Assembly (NCBI GenBank): GCA_964539415.1
Contig: CAZIID010000001.1
Coordinates: 20,995 to 84,994, forward strand
DNA: 64,000 bases
Reading direction: 5' to 3'
Origin: CAYQFQ01 sp964539415
GTDB lineage: Bacteria; Patescibacteriota; Minisyncoccia; Phycocordibacterales; GWA1-40-21
Made by a program: the position numbers and the translations under genes. The notes under the pieces were generated by a model, which did no database searches, was not told where the DNA came from, and saw only the letters and a program-made list of their open reading frames with translations. Shown piece by piece: positions 51,310-58,718 of the stretch. Position 1 is the stretch's first letter; the number at the start of each line of letters is the position of its first letter.

Positions 51310-52755
51310 ATGAATAAAAAACCTTTCTATATAACAACGACTCTGCCGTATGTAAATTCAGAGCCTCATATAGGTTTTGCTGTTGAGATTGTTAGAGCAG
51401 ATATAATTGCGAGGTATAAAAAACTTCAAGGTTTTGAGGTATTTTTTAATACCGGAACAGACGAACACGGTTTAAAAATTTATAGAAAGGCCATAGAGAA
51501 AGGATTAACACCAAAACAGACTGTTGATAATTTTGTTCAGCCTTTTAAAGAACTCCTTCCTGTTCTTGGGATAAGCGAAGATGTAAAATTCGTAAGAACT
51601 ACCGATGAACACCACATAATGGCAGCACAAGAATTTTGGAAAATTTGTGATAGGAATGGTTTTATATATAAAAAGAATTATAAAGTAAAATATTGTGTCG
51701 GTTGTGAACTTGAGAAGTCTGATTCAGATCTTGTAAATGGTAAGTGTCCTGATCATCCAAATCTAGAAATTGAAACGATAGATGAAGAGAACTATTTTTT
51801 TAAGTTTTCGTTTTTTCAAGAAAAACTTTTGGAACTTTATGAAAAAAGAACAGATTTCGTTGTGCCAGATTATAGATTAAAAGAAATTAATACTTTTGTT
51901 AAAAGTGGTCTATCTGATTTTAGTATTTCAAGATTGAAAGTCAAAATGCCTTGGGGGATAGAAGTTCCTGGAAATCCAGAGCAAGTTATGTATGTTTGGT
52001 TTGATGCTTTGGTAAACTATATTTCAACTTTAGGTTGGCCAGATGATATGGGCTCTTTCGGTAAATGGTGGAATGAGACGGGGGGTGCACTTCAATATTG
52101 TGGCAAAGACAATCTTCGTCAGCAATCAGCTATGTGGCAAGCAATGCTTATGGCAGCAAACATTTCTCCTTCAAAACAAATAGTGATTGATGGTTTTGTT
52201 ACCGGTGCTGGTGGTATTAAGATGAGCAAGAGTCTTGGAAACGTAGTAAGTCCAGTAGACCTCGTGCGTGACTATGGAACAGAAGCACTCAGATATTATG
52301 TGACAAGAGAAGTACATCCTTTTGAAGATACACCTTTTACGCTAGATTCATTTAAGGCTGCTTACAACGCAAACTTGGCAAATGGTCTTGGAAACTTGGT
52401 GAATAGGATTATGAAAATGGCGGAAGATAACCTATCTGGTCCAGTTGCAGTTTTAGAGACAGGTTTTTCTGATGATTTTATTGCTGCAATGGAAAAGTTT
52501 AATATTCAGGAAGCAACAGATATTATTTGGAAAAAGATTACGACTCTTGATGCAAAGATTCAAGAAACTCAACCATTCAAACTTGTAAAAACAGACACCG
52601 AAGCAGGGAAGAAAATAATTAGAGAGTTAGTAGAGGGGTTGTATGAGGTAAAATGTTTGCTTGAACCAATAATGCCAGAAACTTCTAGAGCAATAGAAAA
52701 TGCAGTAAAACAAAACAAGAAACCGGTAACACCTTTGTTTTTGCGTAAAGATTAA
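51310..52755 (+). CDS. metG: Methionyl-tRNA synthetase
   Basis: 481 residues. Class I synthetase charging tRNA-Met. The signature TTLPYVNSEPHIGFAVEI (HIGH variant HIGF, residues 20-23) and KMSKS (304-308) are both present. A zinc-finger-like insert has CVGCE and later CPDHP. GTDEHGLKI and YVWFDALVNYI are conserved. The C-terminal anticodon-binding part is short and there is no appended tRNA-binding domain. Ends at a strong bidirectional terminator. Confidence 0.95.
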   Translation: MNKKPFYITTTLPYVNSEPHIGFAVEIVRADIIARYKKLQGFEVFFNTGTDEHGLKIYRKAIEKGLTPKQTVDNFVQPFKELLPVLGISEDVKFVRTTDEHHIMAAQEFWKICDRNGFIYKKNYKVKYCVGCELEKSDSDLVNGKCPDHPNLEIETIDEENYFFKFSFFQEKLLELYEKRTDFVVPDYRLKEINTFVKSGLSDFSISRLKVKMPWGIEVPGNPEQVMYVWFDALVNYISTLGWPDDMGSFGKWWNETGGALQYCGKDNLRQQSAMWQAMLMAANISPSKQIVIDGFVTGAGGIKMSKSLGNVVSPVDLVRDYGTEALRYYVTREVHPFEDTPFTLDSFKAAYNANLANGLGNLVNRIMKMAEDNLSGPVAVLETGFSDDFIAAMEKFNIQEATDIIWKKITTLDAKIQETQPFKLVKTDTEAGKKIIRELVEGLYEVKCLLEPIMPETSRAIENAVKQNKKPVTPLFLRKD

Positions 52756-52787
52756 AAAACCGGTCTCACTTTCGTGAGTACCGGTTA
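52756..52787. terminator. Bidirectional terminator between metG and the small basic protein gene
   Basis: ACCGGT-CTCAC and GTGAG-TACCGGT form a stem around TTTC, with a T-run on each side. On the minus strand it starts inside the last codon of the small gene. Confidence 0.8.
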
Positions 52788-53003
52788 TGTTGTTACTTTT
52801 TCTTCTTTTAGGTTTAGAGGTTTAGTTCGTTTTTTCTTGATGAACTTCCTGATAAACCACCTTACTATTGAGTGCCTGAAAGAGCCGAGTTTTATTTTTT
52901 TATTTATTTTGTTGGCTTTTTCAATCAACCTCTCCATAAACCCAATCTTCACGCCATAATATTTACGGAGGAGAAGATAAATAACAATGAGAGTTTCTGT
53001 CAC
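52785..53003 (-). CDS. Small basic protein with GTG start and strong Shine-Dalgarno
   Basis: 72 residues, very rich in Lys/Arg/Ile (IEKANKINKKIKLGSFRH, VRWFIRKFIKKKRTKP), probably amphipathic and membrane- or nucleic-acid-binding. No family is recognised. Evidence that it is real: AAAGGAGG (53017-53010) six bases before GTG 53003, a TATAAT box at 53028-53023, and an intrinsic terminator directly at its end. No frame on the other strand competes convincingly. Confidence 0.5.
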   Translation of the reverse strand: MTETLIVIYLLLRKYYGVKIGFMERLIEKANKINKKIKLGSFRHSIVRWFIRKFIKKKRTKPLNLKEEKVTT

Positions 53004-53108
53004 AAGAAGCCTCCTTTCCTTGATTATATTAGGTTTTTTCGTTTAAGAACTATCTCTACCGGGCACATTATACTTTCTTTTTAACTTTATACAATCATTT
53101 ATGTGCTG

Positions 53109-53114
53109 TATAAT
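53109..53114 (+). promoter_or_regulatory. -10 box of the tatD gene
   Basis: TATAAT ending 6 bases before ATG 53121. It overlaps the upstream part of the open frame, so the start must be the ATG. Confidence 0.6.
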
Positions 53115-53120
53115 ATTTTT

Positions 53121-53906
53121 ATGAAATACATGGATATACATTCTCATCTTGGTTTTGAAGATTATGGAAAAGACTTAGATGAAGTAATAAAGAGAATGAA
53201 AGATGCGGAAGTTGGTACTATTGCTGTGGGCGCGGATTTTAAAAGTTCTGAGGATGCAGTAAAGGTTGCAATAGAAAATGAAAATATTTGGGCTTGTATA
53301 GGACAGCATCCAAATGAGAAAAAGGATGAAGTTTTTGATGAATCAAAATATGAAGATCTTGTAATAAATCCAAAGGTTGTGGCGATAGGAGAGTGTGGAC
53401 TGGACTATTTTGTAAACTCTAAAGATAAAAGTGAAGGAAAAAGTATTTCAGAAGAAGAGAAAGACAGACAGAAAAAACTTTTTATACAGCAAATTGAGTT
53501 TGCAATAAAACATAATAAACCGCTAATGCTTCATATTCGTGATGCTCATGATGATGCGTATGAAATCCTTAAGGATTATAAAGGAAAGGTAAAAGGAGAC
53601 TTACACTTCTTTACTTCAAACCTCTCTAATGCAAAAAAGTTTATAGAACTTGGTTTTACTATTTCTTTTCCAGGAATTATTACCTATATTCGAGACTTTG
53701 ATAAAGTTATAAAAGGGATACCGCTTGAGATGATACACGCTGAGACGGATGCTCCTTTTGCTTCACCTGCGCCTCATAGGGGAAAGAGAAATGAGCCAGC
53801 CTATGTAATAGAAGTTGTTAAAAAAATAGCTGAAATTAGAGGGGAAGATATTGAGAAAGTTACAATACAGCTTATAGAAAATTTTAAAAAACTTTTTGGT
53901 ATTTAA
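53121..53906 (+). CDS. TatD-family metal-dependent deoxyribonuclease
   Basis: 261 residues from ATG 53121. TIM-barrel hydrolase of the TatD family; members remove nucleotides from DNA ends and act in repair. Metal-binding residues fit HSH (7-9), the Glu in VAIGECGLDYF, the His in LMLHIRDAHDD, and the Asp in HAETDAPFASP. The insertion YFVNSKDKSEGKSISEEEKD is typical in length. It lies between two leaderless-type promoters. Confidence 0.9.
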   Translation: MKYMDIHSHLGFEDYGKDLDEVIKRMKDAEVGTIAVGADFKSSEDAVKVAIENENIWACIGQHPNEKKDEVFDESKYEDLVINPKVVAIGECGLDYFVNSKDKSEGKSISEEEKDRQKKLFIQQIEFAIKHNKPLMLHIRDAHDDAYEILKDYKGKVKGDLHFFTSNLSNAKKFIELGFTISFPGIITYIRDFDKVIKGIPLEMIHAETDAPFASPAPHRGKRNEPAYVIEVVKKIAEIRGEDIEKVTIQLIENFKKLFGI

Positions 53907-53928
53907 TGATTTTTTAATGTTTTTGTTG

Positions 53929-53934
53929 TAGTAT
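53929..53934 (+). promoter_or_regulatory. -10 box of the methyltransferase gene
   Basis: TAGTAT with 6 bases to ATG 53941. Confidence 0.5.
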
Positions 53935-53940
53935 TAAGAA

Positions 53941-54828
53941 ATGGAACCAAAAATATTAAAAACATTACCAAGCGCTGATTATGAACTAATAGACAGCGGT
54001 GAAGAAGAAAAACTTGAAAGATATGGTAAATACATATTAAGAAGACCTGATCCACAGGCTCTTTGGAGTAAAAATTTAGCAGAAACTGAATGGAAGAAAG
54101 CTGATGGAACTTTTTTTACAGACGAGTTAAGAAAGGGTTGGAAGAAGAAAGATGGAATGTTAGGTGAATGGCAAATATCTTTTGGTAACTTAGTTTTTAA
54201 TATAAAACCAGGCGCTTTTAAACATACTGGTGTTTTTCCAGAACAAGAGATGAATTGGAAATTCATCCAGGCCAAAATAGAAAGTGAAAAGTCAAAAGAT
54301 AGAACAGAGCCTATCAAGATTCTAAATTTATTTGGATACACTGGAGGTGCGACCCTTGCAGCACTTTCTGCTGGGGCAGAAGTGACCCATGTAGACGGAT
54401 CAAAAGCTACAGTGGAGTGGGCAAAAGAAAATGCTGTGTCTTCTGATTTAGACAAAAAACCTGTGAGATGGATTATCGATGATGCACGAAAATTTGTAAT
54501 GAGAGAAATAAAAAGAGAAGCCAAGTATGACGGAATAATAATGGACCCACCTTCTTTTGGTAGGGGAGGAAAAGGCGAACTCTGGAAAATTGAAGAAAAC
54601 TTTTTACCACTTATAGAGCAATGTTCAAAAATACTTTCAGACAATCCACTTTTCTTTTTGATAAACGGATATGCAGCTGGATATTCTTCACAGGCATACT
54701 TCAATGCATTAAAACCAATAATGGAAAAATACAAAGGAGTCTTTGAAATTGGTGAACTTACAATAGAAGAAAAAACCTCAAAAAGGCTTTTACCTTGCGG
54801 TATTTTTGTTAGGTGGTCTAAAAATTAG
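53941..54828 (+). CDS. Class I SAM-dependent methyltransferase, RlmI-like
   Basis: 295 residues. The C-terminal two thirds are a Rossmann methyltransferase with LNLFGYTGGATLAALSAGA (SAM-binding), VDGSKATVEWAKEN, and the catalytic-type MDPPSFGRGGKGELWK. The pattern fits the 23S rRNA (cytosine-C5) methyltransferase group (RlmI/RlmK C-terminal type). The N-terminal PUA domain of RlmI is absent or much altered. The substrate is probably rRNA but is not proven. Confidence 0.75.
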   Translation: MEPKILKTLPSADYELIDSGEEEKLERYGKYILRRPDPQALWSKNLAETEWKKADGTFFTDELRKGWKKKDGMLGEWQISFGNLVFNIKPGAFKHTGVFPEQEMNWKFIQAKIESEKSKDRTEPIKILNLFGYTGGATLAALSAGAEVTHVDGSKATVEWAKENAVSSDLDKKPVRWIIDDARKFVMREIKREAKYDGIIMDPPSFGRGGKGELWKIEENFLPLIEQCSKILSDNPLFFLINGYAAGYSSQAYFNALKPIMEKYKGVFEIGELTIEEKTSKRLLPCGIFVRWSKN

Positions 54829-54879
54829 GCTGGTGGTATAATTGATCTATTACTAGTATGAGCCGTCAGAACGATCGGC

Positions 54880-54885
54880 TATAAT
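54880..54885 (+). promoter_or_regulatory. -10 box of the SIMPL gene
   Basis: TATAAT, 10 bases before ATG 54896, directly after a small hairpin AGCCG/CGGCT (54861-54880). Confidence 0.55.
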
Positions 54886-54895
54886 ATTTTTTTTT

Positions 54896-55708
54896 ATGAA
54901 TGAAGAAATGAAAACATGTTGGGTTAATCACAAGCAAAAAATGGGAATGGTTATATTGCCATTGGTGATAATTTTGGGTGTTTGGATGGTAGTAAAAGTT
55001 GTGAAAGATATCAAAGCTGTTGCCTATGTAGGTAAAGCACCAACTACTATAAATTCTATTTCTGTTGCGGGGAAAGGTGAAGTCATAGTAAAACCAGATA
55101 TTGCTATGATAAGTTTTTCTGTCACAGAACAGAATATGGATGTTTCAAAAGCACAAGATACTGTAAATAAAAAGATGGCAGATATTATCTCAACTTTAAA
55201 AACTCAAGGTATTGAAGATAAAGATATAAAAACAACTGGATATAATATAACTCCAAAATATAATTATCCAAAAGTATCAAGTATGTATTATTACCCACAA
55301 GAAAATGGGGTGCTTGTTGGTTATGAGGTTAGTCAGAGTGTGGAAGTTAAAATGAGAGATTTAACTAAAGCTGGTGCTACAGTATCTAAGTTAGGCGATT
55401 TAAAAGTCACAAATATGAGTGGTCTTAGCTTCTTGGTAGATAAACAAGATGAAATACAGAAAGATGCAAGAGATTTAGCTATAAAACAAGCAAGAGAGGA
55501 AGCAAAAGTATTAGCAAAATCTTTGGGTGTTAATTTGGGTGATGTAGTTGGATTTTCAGAGAACGGAAATTATCCTATTTATCCAATGTATGAAAAATCA
55601 GTTATGAATCAAGCCGTGGGGATGGGAGGTGCGACTGCGGATGCTGTGTTGCCAGCAGGAGAGACAAAAATTACATCAAACGTGAATATAGTTTATGAGA
55701 TACGTTAA
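54896..55708 (+). CDS. SIMPL (DUF541) domain membrane-anchored protein
   Basis: 270 residues. One membrane helix (about 16-36, GMVILPLVIILGVWMVVKVV) and then the SIMPL domain: ISVAGKGEVIVKPDIAMISF, DIKTTGYNITPKYNY, VGYEVSQSVEVKMRDL and IKQAREEAKVLAKSLGVNLG. Members occur in the periplasm or on the surface, with roles in stress and, in one mammalian homologue, signalling. The function here is unknown. Confidence 0.85.
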   Translation: MNEEMKTCWVNHKQKMGMVILPLVIILGVWMVVKVVKDIKAVAYVGKAPTTINSISVAGKGEVIVKPDIAMISFSVTEQNMDVSKAQDTVNKKMADIISTLKTQGIEDKDIKTTGYNITPKYNYPKVSSMYYYPQENGVLVGYEVSQSVEVKMRDLTKAGATVSKLGDLKVTNMSGLSFLVDKQDEIQKDARDLAIKQAREEAKVLAKSLGVNLGDVVGFSENGNYPIYPMYEKSVMNQAVGMGGATADAVLPAGETKITSNVNIVYEIR

Positions 55709-55711
55709 GGG

Positions 55712-55820
55712 TTGCTCGGCAAAGCATTTGCAGAACACGAAAATATTTTACTAAATATTTTCTCTGTCCGTCGCTGTCGCTCCTACCAAGGTTCTGACAA
55801 ATGCATTGCCTCGCTTTAAG
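55712..55820. repeat. Large imperfect inverted repeat after the SIMPL gene
   Basis: GGCAAAGCATTTGCAGAAC (55718-55736) pairs with GTTCTGACAAATGCATTGCC (about 55791-55811) at nearly every position. AAAATATTT/AAATATTTT and GTCCGTCGCTGTCGCTC lie inside. The form suggests a MITE-like or structured RNA element; no gene is present. Confidence 0.5.
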
Positions 55821-55836
55821 TGAAAGAAGAGAAAAG

Positions 55837-55866
55837 ACAAAATACCGCGAAAGCGGTATTTTGTAT
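55837..55866 (+). terminator. Terminator of the SIMPL gene
   Basis: ACAAAATACCGC and GCGGTATTTTGT with loop GAAA form a 12-bp stem, T-rich afterwards. Confidence 0.85.
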
Positions 55867-55915
55867 TGTGTTTTTTACCTTATACTCATACTAATCCCTC
55901 ATACTATTCTGCCTC

Positions 55916-55998
55916 TTGCTTTTATTACTCATAGTATGGTATTATATATAGACAGGCCCCTTCGGGGGTTTTAAAATACAAATTAATAATTTAAATAT
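55916..55998 (+). promoter_or_regulatory. Promoter and hairpin leader of secE-nusG-rplK
   Basis: TTGCTT (55916-55921), an 18-base spacer and TATTAT (55940-55945) would start the RNA near 55952. Its 5' end is then CCCC-TTCG-GGGG, a C(UUCG)G hairpin, followed by TTTTAAAA. The leader is about 47 bases and has no Shine-Dalgarno sequence. The hairpin may protect the 5' end or act as a weak attenuator. Confidence 0.5.
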
Positions 55999-56181
55999 AT
56001 GTCAATTTCAGAATATATAAAAGAAACAAAGGGAGAATTAAAACACGTTAGTTGGCCATCAAAGAGTCAAACAACTATGTTTACTATGCTTGTTATAGCG
56101 ATTTCAATAATCGTTGCTGCTTACTTAGGACTTTTTGATTATATATTTGTTCAGATATTAGGTAAATATATCGCTTTTTAA
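55999..56181 (+). CDS. secE: Preprotein translocase subunit SecE
   Basis: 60 residues with the short single-helix form of SecE: amphipathic segment ISEYIKETKGELKHVSWPSK, then one membrane helix (LVIAISIIVAAYLGLFDYIF). It is a core subunit of SecYEG. The KHVSWPS motif is diagnostic. It precedes nusG and rplK, the standard bacterial order. Confidence 0.95.
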   Translation: MSISEYIKETKGELKHVSWPSKSQTTMFTMLVIAISIIVAAYLGLFDYIFVQILGKYIAF

Positions 56182-56213
56182 TAAAAATTTTTATAAATTA
56201 ATTATTTAATAGG

Positions 56214-56759
56214 ATGGCTAAACAAAGTATACAAGAAGGAAGAAATTGGTACGCGATTCATACCTATGCTGGTTATGAAAATGCCGTAGCAAGAAACTTA
56301 AGACAAAGAATCGAGTCTTTAAACATGCAAGACAAGATTTTTGAAGTTGTTGTTCCTACAGAAAAGAAAATTAAGATTAAGAATAACAAGAGAACAGAAG
56401 AAGAAGAGAAGATATATCCTGGTTATATTTTGGTAGATATGATCGTTACTGACGATTCCTGGTATGTTGTAAGAAACACACCTCGTGTTACTGGATTCGT
56501 TGGGGCTGGAGTATATCCTGTACCACTAACTAAGGCTGAGATAGATTTCCTTTTGGGTAGAATGGAAGAACACAAAGTTATCCACACAGTAGATCTTGAA
56601 GTAGGAGATATGGTAAAGATTGTAGATGGTCCATTTAAAGATCTTGAAGGTAAAATAAGTGAGATGGATTCTGTTCGAGGAAAGGCGAGAGTTATGGTGC
56701 TTATGTTCGGTAGAGAAACTTCAGTTGAACTTGATCTTTTGCAGATGAGAAAAGTTTAG
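56214..56759 (+). CDS. nusG: Transcription elongation factor NusG
   Basis: 181 residues. The NGN domain shows NWYAIHTYAGYENAVARNLR, PGYILVDMIVTDDSWYVVRN and TPRVTGFVGA. The C-terminal KOW domain shows GDMVKIVDGPFKDLEGKISE. NusG binds RNA polymerase and links it to the ribosome or Rho. It lies in the usual secE-nusG-rplK string. Confidence 0.97.
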   Translation: MAKQSIQEGRNWYAIHTYAGYENAVARNLRQRIESLNMQDKIFEVVVPTEKKIKIKNNKRTEEEEKIYPGYILVDMIVTDDSWYVVRNTPRVTGFVGAGVYPVPLTKAEIDFLLGRMEEHKVIHTVDLEVGDMVKIVDGPFKDLEGKISEMDSVRGKARVMVLMFGRETSVELDLLQMRKV

Positions 56760-56826
56760 CTTTACTTTTGTTAGCTTTTCTGGTATTTTTACGGGGCCTC
56801 TAGTAACTTAATCAAATAAAAAAATT

Positions 56827-57249
56827 ATGGCAAAGAAAATTACAAAAAAATTAAAGCTTCAAATTCCTGCAGGAAAAGCTACTCCTGCTCCACCTATCGG
56901 TCCTGCTTTGGGACAAGCTGGTATAAACATTGGAGATTTCGTAAACAAGTTTAATACTGCTACTAAAGAAATGATCGGGGATATAGTGCCAGTAGTTATC
57001 ACAGTTTTTGAAGACAGAACTTACGAATTTGTTCTAAAGACACCTCCAGTTGCAAGTATGATATTAAAAACACTTGGAATTGAAAAAGGTTCAGGAGCAA
57101 ACAAAGTAAAGAAAGCTGGAACTTTAACTAAAGCACAAGTAAGAGTTATCGCCGAGAAGAAGATGAAAGATACAAACGCTGTTACAGTAGAAGGCGCAAT
57201 GAGAATGGTAGAAGGATGTGCTAGATCTATGGGCGTAGACGTGAAATAG
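56827..57249 (+). CDS. rplK: 50S ribosomal protein L11
   Basis: 140 residues. L11 of the GTPase-associated centre. The conserved N-terminus [20 protein letters not shown], then [12 protein letters not shown] and the C-terminal RNA-binding [12 protein letters not shown] are present. The usual next gene, rplA (L1), is absent; a gap with hairpin repeats and then ndk follow. A hairpin (GTAGACGTGAA with TTCACGTCTAC) spans the stop codon. Confidence 0.97.
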   Translation: MAKKITKKLKLQIPAGKATPAPPIGPALGQAGINIGDFVNKFNTATKEMIGDIVPVVITVFEDRTYEFVLKTPPVASMILKTLGIEKGSGANKVKKAGTLTKAQVRVIAEKKMKDTNAVTVEGAMRMVEGCARSMGVDVK

Positions 57250-57430
57250 GCTTCACGTCTACGGACCTTGAATACTCTGTATTCAGAGTGTGAAAGGTGT
57301 ACTGCTCCTGTAAGGAGTTGAAGTTAAATAGTTTTAAGTTCAATGGACCTTTTGAGATAGTTTATGAGCGTTTCGCGAAATAAAATATCCAAATGGTGTA
57401 CTGCTTCTGTAAGAAGTTGAAGTTAAATAA
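57232..57430 (+). other. Array of hairpins with a covarying 35-base repeat after rplK
   Basis: No gene seen in 57250-57516. The region holds a hairpin over the rplK stop (about 57234-57262), ACTCTG-TATT-CAGAGT (57274-57289), and two copies of a 35-base repeat (57296-57330 and 57395-57429) that start GGTGTACTGCT. They differ only where CTCC/GGAG in copy 1 is CTTC/GAAG in copy 2, so the stem around TGTAA is preserved. TTTCGCGAAA lies between the copies. This suggests a functional RNA structure in the 3' region of the operon. Confidence 0.5.
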
Positions 57431-57434
57431 TAAA

Positions 57435-57474
57435 ACAAAAAACCACACAGTTATATAACTGTGTGGTTTTTTGT
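57435..57474 (+). terminator. Terminator of the secE-nusG-rplK operon
   Basis: ACAAAAAACCACACAGTTAT and ATAACTGTGTGGTTTTTTGT form a long perfect stem with T-run. Confidence 0.9.
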
Positions 57475-57494
57475 TGCAAATGTTTTAATTAATG

Positions 57495-57500
57495 TATAAT
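57495..57500 (+). promoter_or_regulatory. -10 box of ndk
   Basis: TATAAT with 16 bases to ATG 57517, predicting a leader of about 10 bases. Confidence 0.5.
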
Positions 57501-57516
57501 TGTATTTAAAAATAAT

Positions 57517-58137
57517 ATGAACAAAACATTTTCAGAAGATTTTAAAAAAGAAAAAACACTTGTAATAATAAAACCTGACGGGATCCAAAGATCACTAATT
57601 GGGCAAGTTATTGAAAGACACGAAAGAATTGGTTTGAAACTGGTTGCATTAAAAATGATTATTCCAACTGCTGATATGGTGGAAAGACATTACACAACTG
57701 ACCCCGAATGGTTGAGGAAAGTTGGCGAAAAGACAATCGCTGGGTATAAAGAACAAAACAAACCTCTTGTATCCGAAGATCCTATAGAAAATGGAAAGAA
57801 TGTTTTAAGAAGACTTGTTAGATATATGAAAAGTGGCCCAGTGGTGGCTATGGTGTGGCAGGGAGCTCACGCTGTAGGGATTGTCAGGAAAATCATTGGT
57901 GGAACTGAGCCATTAAAATCTGACGTTGGAACCATACGTGGTGATTTCGTTGTTGATTCTTATGTTATGTCAGGTGCAGATGATAGGGCTGTAAGAAACA
58001 TTGTGCATGCGTCTGGCTCTGTAGATGAGGCAGAAAAGGAGATAAAAATTTGGTTTGGTTTGGAAGAAATATTAAGTTATCATTTAATTTCTGAAGAAAT
58101 TCTTTATGATATTAATCTTGATGGTATCCTAGAATAG
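57517..58137 (+). CDS. ndk: Nucleoside diphosphate kinase, enlarged form
   Basis: 206 residues against 130-150 normally. Ndk transfers phosphate between NTP and NDP pools. KTLVIIKPDGIQRSLIGQVI at the start, SGPVVAMVWQGAHAVGIVRK, GTIRGDFVVD and the active-site NIVHASGS (His164) are all present. The extra length comes from an insertion of about 25-30 residues near 70-105 (PEWLRKVGEKTIAGYKEQNK) and a C-terminal extension of about 25 residues. It begins the nucleotide module. Confidence 0.92.
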   Translation: MNKTFSEDFKKEKTLVIIKPDGIQRSLIGQVIERHERIGLKLVALKMIIPTADMVERHYTTDPEWLRKVGEKTIAGYKEQNKPLVSEDPIENGKNVLRRLVRYMKSGPVVAMVWQGAHAVGIVRKIIGGTEPLKSDVGTIRGDFVVDSYVMSGADDRAVRNIVHASGSVDEAEKEIKIWFGLEEILSYHLISEEILYDINLDGILE

Positions 58138-58213
58138 AATCATATTACAAAACTATCTTATCCTAAAAACAAGATATTGTTTTTTAATTTTTTGAGCGTA
58201 AAATTGTACGAGT

Positions 58214-58705
58214 ATGGAAGAAAAATATAAAAGACCATCTTGGGATCAATACTTTATAAACATCGCTAGGGCTGTTGGTGGGCGAGCAACTTGTGACCGA
58301 GGAAGAACAGGATGTGTTATTGTTAAAGACAAACACATAATTTCAACTGGATATGTTGGTGCACCTGCAGGTTGTTTGAGTTGTGATGACGCCGGTCATG
58401 AAATGAATACAGTTATTCATGATGATGGAACTCAATCAAAACATTGTATAAGAACTACTCATAATGAACAAAATGCTATAGCTCAAGCTTCTAGAATTGG
58501 TGTGAGCACTGATGGTGCGACTTTGTATTGTATGATGACACCTTGTTACACTTGTGCAAAACTTTTAATCAACGCTGGTATTAAAAGGGTCGTTGCGGAA
58601 AAGGATTATCATGCTGGCACGAGAAGTAAAGAAATTTTTAAAGAAGCAGGTGTTCAGTATGAATTGTTGAATGAGGAGGTAGTAACTTACGCAGAGATGA
58701 AATAA
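58214..58705 (+). CDS. Deoxycytidylate (dCMP) deaminase
   Basis: 163 residues. Zinc-dependent deaminase that converts dCMP to dUMP, the substrate of thymidylate synthase. The zinc site is HNEQNAIAQ (His83, Glu85 catalytic) and PCYTCAK. The N-terminal RPSWDQYFINIARAVGGRAT and GYVGAPAGCLSCDDAG fit ComEB/dCMP deaminases, including the extra Cys/His site. A TAAAAT box lies 9 bases before ATG 58214. Confidence 0.92.
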   Translation: MEEKYKRPSWDQYFINIARAVGGRATCDRGRTGCVIVKDKHIISTGYVGAPAGCLSCDDAGHEMNTVIHDDGTQSKHCIRTTHNEQNAIAQASRIGVSTDGATLYCMMTPCYTCAKLLINAGIKRVVAEKDYHAGTRSKEIFKEAGVQYELLNEEVVTYAEMK

Positions 58706-58708
58706 TTA

Positions 58709-58714
58709 TATAAT
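58709..58714 (+). promoter_or_regulatory. -10 box of the P-loop kinase gene
   Basis: TATAAT ending only 4 bases before ATG 58719. Confidence 0.45.
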
Positions 58715-58718
58715 TATT

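Noticed and set aside
53979..54734. Open frame of 251 codons on the minus strand
   Set aside because: It lies wholly opposite the methyltransferase gene, has no ribosome site, and its sequence is Ser/Phe/Pro-rich as expected from an antisense shadow.
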